This document shows, in pieces, positions 60,569 to 64,000 of a stretch of 64,000 bases of DNA. Position 1 is the stretch's first letter, and the number at the start of each line of letters is the position of its first letter. Origin of the DNA: an uncultured Oscillospiraceae bacterium (GTDB lineage: Bacteria > Bacillota > Clostridia > Oscillospirales > Oscillospiraceae); NCBI GenBank assembly GCA_947627325.1, contig CANQVO010000001.1:213767-277766 (forward strand), given 5' to 3'. The notes under the pieces were generated by a model that worked only from the letters and a program-made list of their open reading frames with translations, had not been told where the DNA came from and did no database searches. A program made the translations under genes and the position numbers.

Positions 60569-61831
60569 TTAGAGGCCATTGTAGTTGTCCCATCTCCAAC
60601 GCAGGAAGTCCGTGTTGATAAAAGAAGGAATTACAATTCTCGGCGGGATTGTGGCTCCATAGTCCATTCTTGCTCTTGTAGAAAGTTCTACAGTCCCATC
60701 AACGGCAATCCTCAAATGCCCTGCGTCAAACAAAGTATGTATATCGGTTCTCATTGCGAAGCCATTGGCTATTGTGTCCTCGCCTTTGTATTTGAATGGT
60801 TTGATATGGGCAGCTTCAAGAACCTCTGGCATCGATACATTAGTAATCACGCACCGCTCACAAGCCTTTAGCACTTCACGCCTAAAGGCAGCCTGATTTG
60901 GACGTGCGTTATGGACGAATTGTATCCGTTTCCTTTCAAGTTCTGCGGTGACTTCTGTTGTCCGAATTTCTTTGAGCATCTGCGTCAACGATTCGCTGTG
61001 TTCTTTTTCACTAATAATTGCTAGTATCTCGTCATGAATCACAGAATTGATGTAGTACCTTTTTTCGTTTGATTCTTCGACGCGTTCGTTAAGGTAGCCA
61101 TAGTTTGATAAAAATAGCAGAAATTCCTTTGCCATTCGCTCGTCATTTGCCCCAGTACAACAATTGGGCCATCCGATCAAAGTAATCTCCCCTGTGCGGA
61201 ATCGAATAATAAAATTTACATAGTCCTGTAACTCAGCTTTACAGCCAGATAGCGGAATCACAATTCGAATTAGTTCTTCTGGAGTAATATAGCCCTGAGA
61301 ATCTCCAGCTTTTTGCAACTCACACACAATCGACAAAATGAGCCGTAAGGGATAGATGGCAAGACCCTTCTCTATCCATTCCTTGCACTTTGCTTCATTC
61401 TGTATATTAGGATTTGGCAGTTTTAGAGTTTGAACGGTAATTGCAGCAAATTCAGTTTGAGAGATTTCGTGATCCGCAACTTTTCTCCCGAAATCTGTTA
61501 GTTGAATGATTCCACTACGATCTGCTGGAGGAATTAAGCCAACAGCGCGCCAATATTGACCTGAATTTCTAATAAGATTTCTGTCGCCAGTGCGCCTGGC
61601 TAAGTCAACGCCCACAGAATCGGCTGTGTCATTTGAGAGGTCAATCAATTCCCTGGCAAATTCGTCTGAACTATACTTTACTCCCAGCGGTTCCAGCTTT
61701 CTCATTCTGAACAAAACGCCAAGAAGAAGAACAGGATCATTTAGGCCCTCGGTACACTGAAAACAGGCCCATTGCCATTTGAAATCAGGAAAAGGCTTTG
61801 TAGGAACAAAGTTCGCCGGAAGCATGGTCAT
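60569..61831 (-). CDS. HNH-type type II restriction endonuclease
   Basis: 420 aa. The C-terminal HNH domain shows a CxxC-like start (KACERCVITNVSMPEVLEAAHIKPF), then N and H in DTIANGFAMRTDIHTLFDAGHLRI (His342, Asn356, His365). The N-terminal 300 residues lack a known motif and probably recognise DNA. Its ATG overlaps the stop of a C5 methyltransferase gene, so it is translated last in a modification-first operon. The recognition sequence cannot be read from the protein. Confidence 0.82.
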   Translation of the reverse strand: MTMLPANFVPTKPFPDFKWQWACFQCTEGLNDPVLLLGVLFRMRKLEPLGVKYSSDEFARELIDLSNDTADSVGVDLARRTGDRNLIRNSGQYWRAVGLIPPADRSGIIQLTDFGRKVADHEISQTEFAAITVQTLKLPNPNIQNEAKCKEWIEKGLAIYPLRLILSIVCELQKAGDSQGYITPEELIRIVIPLSGCKAELQDYVNFIIRFRTGEITLIGWPNCCTGANDERMAKEFLLFLSNYGYLNERVEESNEKRYYINSVIHDEILAIISEKEHSESLTQMLKEIRTTEVTAELERKRIQFVHNARPNQAAFRREVLKACERCVITNVSMPEVLEAAHIKPFKYKGEDTIANGFAMRTDIHTLFDAGHLRIAVDGTVELSTRARMDYGATIPPRIVIPSFINTDFLRWRWDNYNGL

Positions 61832-62754
61832 TCCTCCTCATATTGGTTAAATACATCTGCCACCGCATAGCCCAGCAATGGAGGTACCGCATTTCCAATC
61901 TGGCGATACACAGAAGAGCGGCTTCCACTGAAAGCAAAGGTAAGAGGAAAACTCTGAATAGTAGCTAATTCTCTACAGGACATCCGCCTTTGCCCATTGG
62001 GGTGAGGCAGTACCACAACGCCGCCTTTATCATCTCCGCGGGCCGTAACCGTAGGAGCTGGCTTGTCTGGCTTCAATGCGCGATGCCCCAAATAGCCATT
62101 GAAATGCAATTTGTACTTTGAATAATCGTGATTCGGTAGGCCGTTGGAAATATTTGGATCCGGAATCTTTGATAATGCTTCTGTCACATTCACCCAAATA
62201 GGTAATCCATCAGCGCCGGTCTCGCTATTTGTCGGTCTCGGAAATTTATATTCAAAATCAATGTCTTCCCGCACCCCTACAATAATTACTCGCAATCTTG
62301 TTTGGGGAACGCCATAGTCTGCAGCGTTAAGTATTTTAGATGTAACTTTATACCCCATAGAGGAAAAATCATTCAGGATCATTTGAAAGACTTTTCCATG
62401 TTCCAGCGTGGTGATTCCTTTCACATTTTCCGCCAGAAAAAATTTTGGCTTCTTCGCTACTATTACCCGAATGAGTTGTTTATAGAGAACATTTCTTTCG
62501 TCAGCCGCATAACGCTTCGTATTGGCTACTGAAAATCCTTGGCAAGGGAACCCCCCAATTACAATATCGCAGTCAGGAATGCTATCTGTACTGATTGCTG
62601 AAATATCGCCGCTAACAATATGATCCCCGATGTTGTTCCGGTAAGTAGCCACGGCATCCTCGTATATATCATTAGCCCAAACGATCTTGTGACCGGCCAT
62701 CTGAAAGCCCAAATCTAAACCACCAGCGCCGCTAAAAAGAGATACTACATTCAT
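61828..62754 (-). CDS. DNA (cytosine-5)-methyltransferase, second of the pair
   Basis: 308 aa. Motif I SLFSGAGGLDLGF, motif IV GGFPCQGFS with catalytic Cys71, motif VI ENVKG, motif VIII QTRLRVIIVG, target-recognition region HRALKPDKPAPTVTARGDDKGG and motifs IX-X (RELATIQSFP, RQIGNAVPP). It is clearly related to the neighbouring methyltransferase, including part of the target region. Coupled to both neighbours by ATGA overlaps. Confidence 0.95.
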   Translation of the reverse strand: MNVVSLFSGAGGLDLGFQMAGHKIVWANDIYEDAVATYRNNIGDHIVSGDISAISTDSIPDCDIVIGGFPCQGFSVANTKRYAADERNVLYKQLIRVIVAKKPKFFLAENVKGITTLEHGKVFQMILNDFSSMGYKVTSKILNAADYGVPQTRLRVIIVGVREDIDFEYKFPRPTNSETGADGLPIWVNVTEALSKIPDPNISNGLPNHDYSKYKLHFNGYLGHRALKPDKPAPTVTARGDDKGGVVVLPHPNGQRRMSCRELATIQSFPLTFAFSGSRSSVYRQIGNAVPPLLGYAVADVFNQYEEE

Positions 62755-63686
62755 AGCTTTTCTTCCTTTTCTAATCTTATCAGTTCAAGACCTAAAAGCT
62801 TTGCAAAGGCAACTGGAACAGCATTTCCTATTTGTCGGTAGCAAGAGTTCATCGTTCCGCAAAAGTGAAAATCCTCTGGAAATGTTTGGATGCTGGCGCT
62901 TTCGCGAATGGTTAATCTGCGCTTGCCATTATAGTGGGGGATAGCGCATACACCACCCTTTCCATTTCCTCTCGCAAGAATCGTCGGAGAGGGCTTGTCC
63001 GGGTCAGTCTTCCTATGGCCTGTAAAATTACGGTACTCTACCTTATAGGCCGAATAAATGTGATTCAATACTGCATTTTCCAAATCAGGATCGGGAAAAT
63101 GATCGATTGCAGTTTTAATTGAGATCCATTGTGGTAGATTGCCCTTATTCGAATGCGTCGGGGAAGGAAACACAAACCTAAGCGTATCACCTAAATCCTT
63201 GCGTTGCCCAATAATAAGTACTCGCTGCCTAGTCTGGGGGATCCCATAATCCGCCATGTTTACCAAATTGACCGATGTAATATATCCAGCTTCTTCAAAA
63301 TCGGCAATGATCTGCTTGATTGCTTCGCCATGCCCGAGGCTCAAAATGCCCTTAACATTTTCTGCGATAAAGAATTTGGGCCGCTTTTCTTTAATTGTGG
63401 TATAAAAAAAGCGGTATAAGCGATTGCGGTCATCATCGAGGGTGCGCAGCCTGTTGGCCTGGGAGAAGCCTTGACAAGGGAAGCCACCTACAACCACATC
63501 AGCAACAGGTAGCGCGGTTATATCTATGTTCTTTATATCATCGCAAATAATATGCTCACCAATATTCTCCTTGTAGGTTGCAACTGCATCTTTATCAATA
63601 TCGTTTGCCCATATGATCTCATTTCCGGCTTGTATCAAACCAAGATCTAAGCCCCCGGCCCCACTAAATAAAGAAATGATCTTCAT
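62751..63686 (-). CDS. DNA (cytosine-5)-methyltransferase, first of the pair
   Basis: 311 aa. Motif I SLFSGAGGLDLGL, motif IV GGFPCQGFS with Cys71 at the same position as in its neighbour, motif VI ENVKG, motif VIII QTRQRVLIIG, target region HRKTDPDKPSPTILARGNGKGG, motifs IX-X (RESASIQTFP, RQIGNAVPV). Two methyltransferases with one nuclease usually means a non-palindromic target needing a separate enzyme per strand. GC is far lower than in the core genes. Confidence 0.95.
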   Translation of the reverse strand: MKIISLFSGAGGLDLGLIQAGNEIIWANDIDKDAVATYKENIGEHIICDDIKNIDITALPVADVVVGGFPCQGFSQANRLRTLDDDRNRLYRFFYTTIKEKRPKFFIAENVKGILSLGHGEAIKQIIADFEEAGYITSVNLVNMADYGIPQTRQRVLIIGQRKDLGDTLRFVFPSPTHSNKGNLPQWISIKTAIDHFPDPDLENAVLNHIYSAYKVEYRNFTGHRKTDPDKPSPTILARGNGKGGVCAIPHYNGKRRLTIRESASIQTFPEDFHFCGTMNSCYRQIGNAVPVAFAKLLGLELIRLEKEEKL

Positions 63687-63835
63687 AAAATATGCTCCTA
63701 TACTTCTGCGGTAGACTTTGCTTCAAATAATACTACTTCTATCTGCTTATTATACTTCAAAACACGACAAGCAGCAATAACATTTTACAACATTTTGAGG
63801 CTCAGATTCCTTCGCATCTCAAAATGAATATATTG

Positions 63836-63871
63836 TGACAAAAAATGTGCCTTAATTTGAGGCACATTTTT
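63836..63871. repeat. Hairpin element flanking the R-M operon, copy 2
   Basis: Stem AAATGTGCCT / AGGCACATTT around TAATTTG, followed by T; 28/35 identical to 60462-60496 in the same orientation. On its own it would pass as a terminator for a + strand or minus-strand transcript. Confidence 0.7.
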
Positions 63872-63885
63872 CTTTGCATTTCCTC

Positions 63886-63914
63886 TTGCCGAATTAGCTA
63901 AAATAGAATATAAT
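63886..63914 (+). promoter_or_regulatory. Promoter with a surrounding palindrome, upstream of the last gene
   Basis: TTGCCG (63886-63891), 17-bp spacer, TATAAT (63909-63914). The arms GCTAAAAT (63897-63904) and ATTTTAGC (63916-63923) enclose the -10 box, which suggests self-repression by the small DNA-binding protein that follows. Confidence 0.6.
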
Positions 63915-63964
63915 AATTTTAGCGAAAGACTAACTATTAAAAGTCAAGGGCGAAATTGGGAAAA

Positions 63965-64000
63965 ATGAAAGAAGGGATGCTGGTCAGCGAGACGGCGAAA
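63965..64000 (+). CDS. Start of a small helix-turn-helix (excisionase-like) protein, cut by the window edge
   Basis: Twelve codons, MKEGMLVSETAK, are visible from ATG 63965. The phrase LVSETAK followed by KWGIS is the usual beginning of MerR-fold excisionase-like proteins on Clostridial mobile elements. Only the first residues are present, so the identity is a guess based on that start, the promoter at 63886-63914 and the mobile setting. Confidence 0.4.
   Translation, partial: MKEGMLVSETAK

Larger units (their letters stand above)
63687..63964. other. AT-rich spacer upstream of the R-M operon
   Basis: Holds the R-M promoter region (not resolved), an inverted repeat CATTTTGAG / CTCAAAATG (63791-63799 and 63818-63826), the second copy of the hairpin element, and the promoter of the next gene. 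No gene seen. Confidence 0.6.

Noticed and set aside
60569..61831. HNH gene as a homing endonuclease
   Set aside because: It is translationally coupled to two methyltransferases and has a long unique N-terminus, the pattern of a restriction enzyme; there is no interrupted host gene or intron.

Overview
The window looks like chromosome of a GC-rich, spore-forming gut Firmicute of the Oscillospiraceae type (Flavonifractor, Pseudoflavonifractor or Oscillibacter relatives). The evidence is about 60-68% GC over most of its length, spore genes (spoVAD, spoVAE, sigK, sigH), AddAB rather than RecBCD, three S-layer-homology (SLH) surface proteins, small zinc-ribbon proteins and consensus sigma-A promoters with 17-bp spacers. 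The placement is inference from gene content; no rRNA is present.

Layout. 1-2.8 kb: an SLH protein cut by the left edge and a lipoprotein. 3.0-6.5 kb: a five-gene operon (small CxxC protein, AAA+ ATPase, three unrecognised proteins, two with clear membrane segments) read away from an XRE regulator, with a palindrome between them. This is the best candidate in the window for an undescribed system. 6.5-8.2 kb: a second HTH protein facing a membrane Ser/Thr kinase. 8.4-11.7 kb: an MBOAT acyltransferase with its AlgX/AlgJ-like partner and a ribbon-helix-helix protein. 11.9-17.9 kb: MATE transporter, SLH-anchored GDSL esterase, secreted nuclease, GltD-like oxidoreductase. 17.9-21.4 kb: repeat-rich spacer, ECF sigma factor with an anti-sigma-like protein, small membrane proteins. 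21.5-35.4 kb: one long minus-strand run: CdaR-like regulator, ftsE, ftsX, M23 factor, S41 protease, addB, addA, GH43. 35.6-44.9 kb: pseudouridine synthase, spoVAD-spoVAE, C39-like peptidase, acyl-ACP thioesterase, guaB, CAP/SLH protein, zinc ribbon, sigH. 45-50.7 kb: ruvC-ruvA-(DUF4430)-ruvB-glmM, an Rrf2 regulator, DUF421/DUF4363 pair. 50.9-55.6 kb: EF-G paralogue, TtcA-like protein, rplM-rpsI, sigK.

55.7-64 kb is accessory DNA: a lantibiotic-immunity-like ABC exporter with a 17-codon remnant of a response regulator beside it, one intact and one broken zinc-ribbon membrane protein, an XRE regulator, and then a clear drop in GC. At the drop lies the 3' half of a tRNA-Ala(GGC) gene, the usual scar of integrase-mediated insertion. 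Right of it is a type II restriction-modification operon with two tandem C5-cytosine methyltransferases and an HNH nuclease, flanked by two copies of a 35-bp hairpin element. The window ends in the first codons of a small DNA-binding protein. I read the part right of 60.2 kb as the end of an integrated element whose other end lies outside the window.

Start codons were chosen from Shine-Dalgarno sequences where possible, so several genes are shorter than their longest open frame. Functions come from motif and family recognition by eye; no database search was run.
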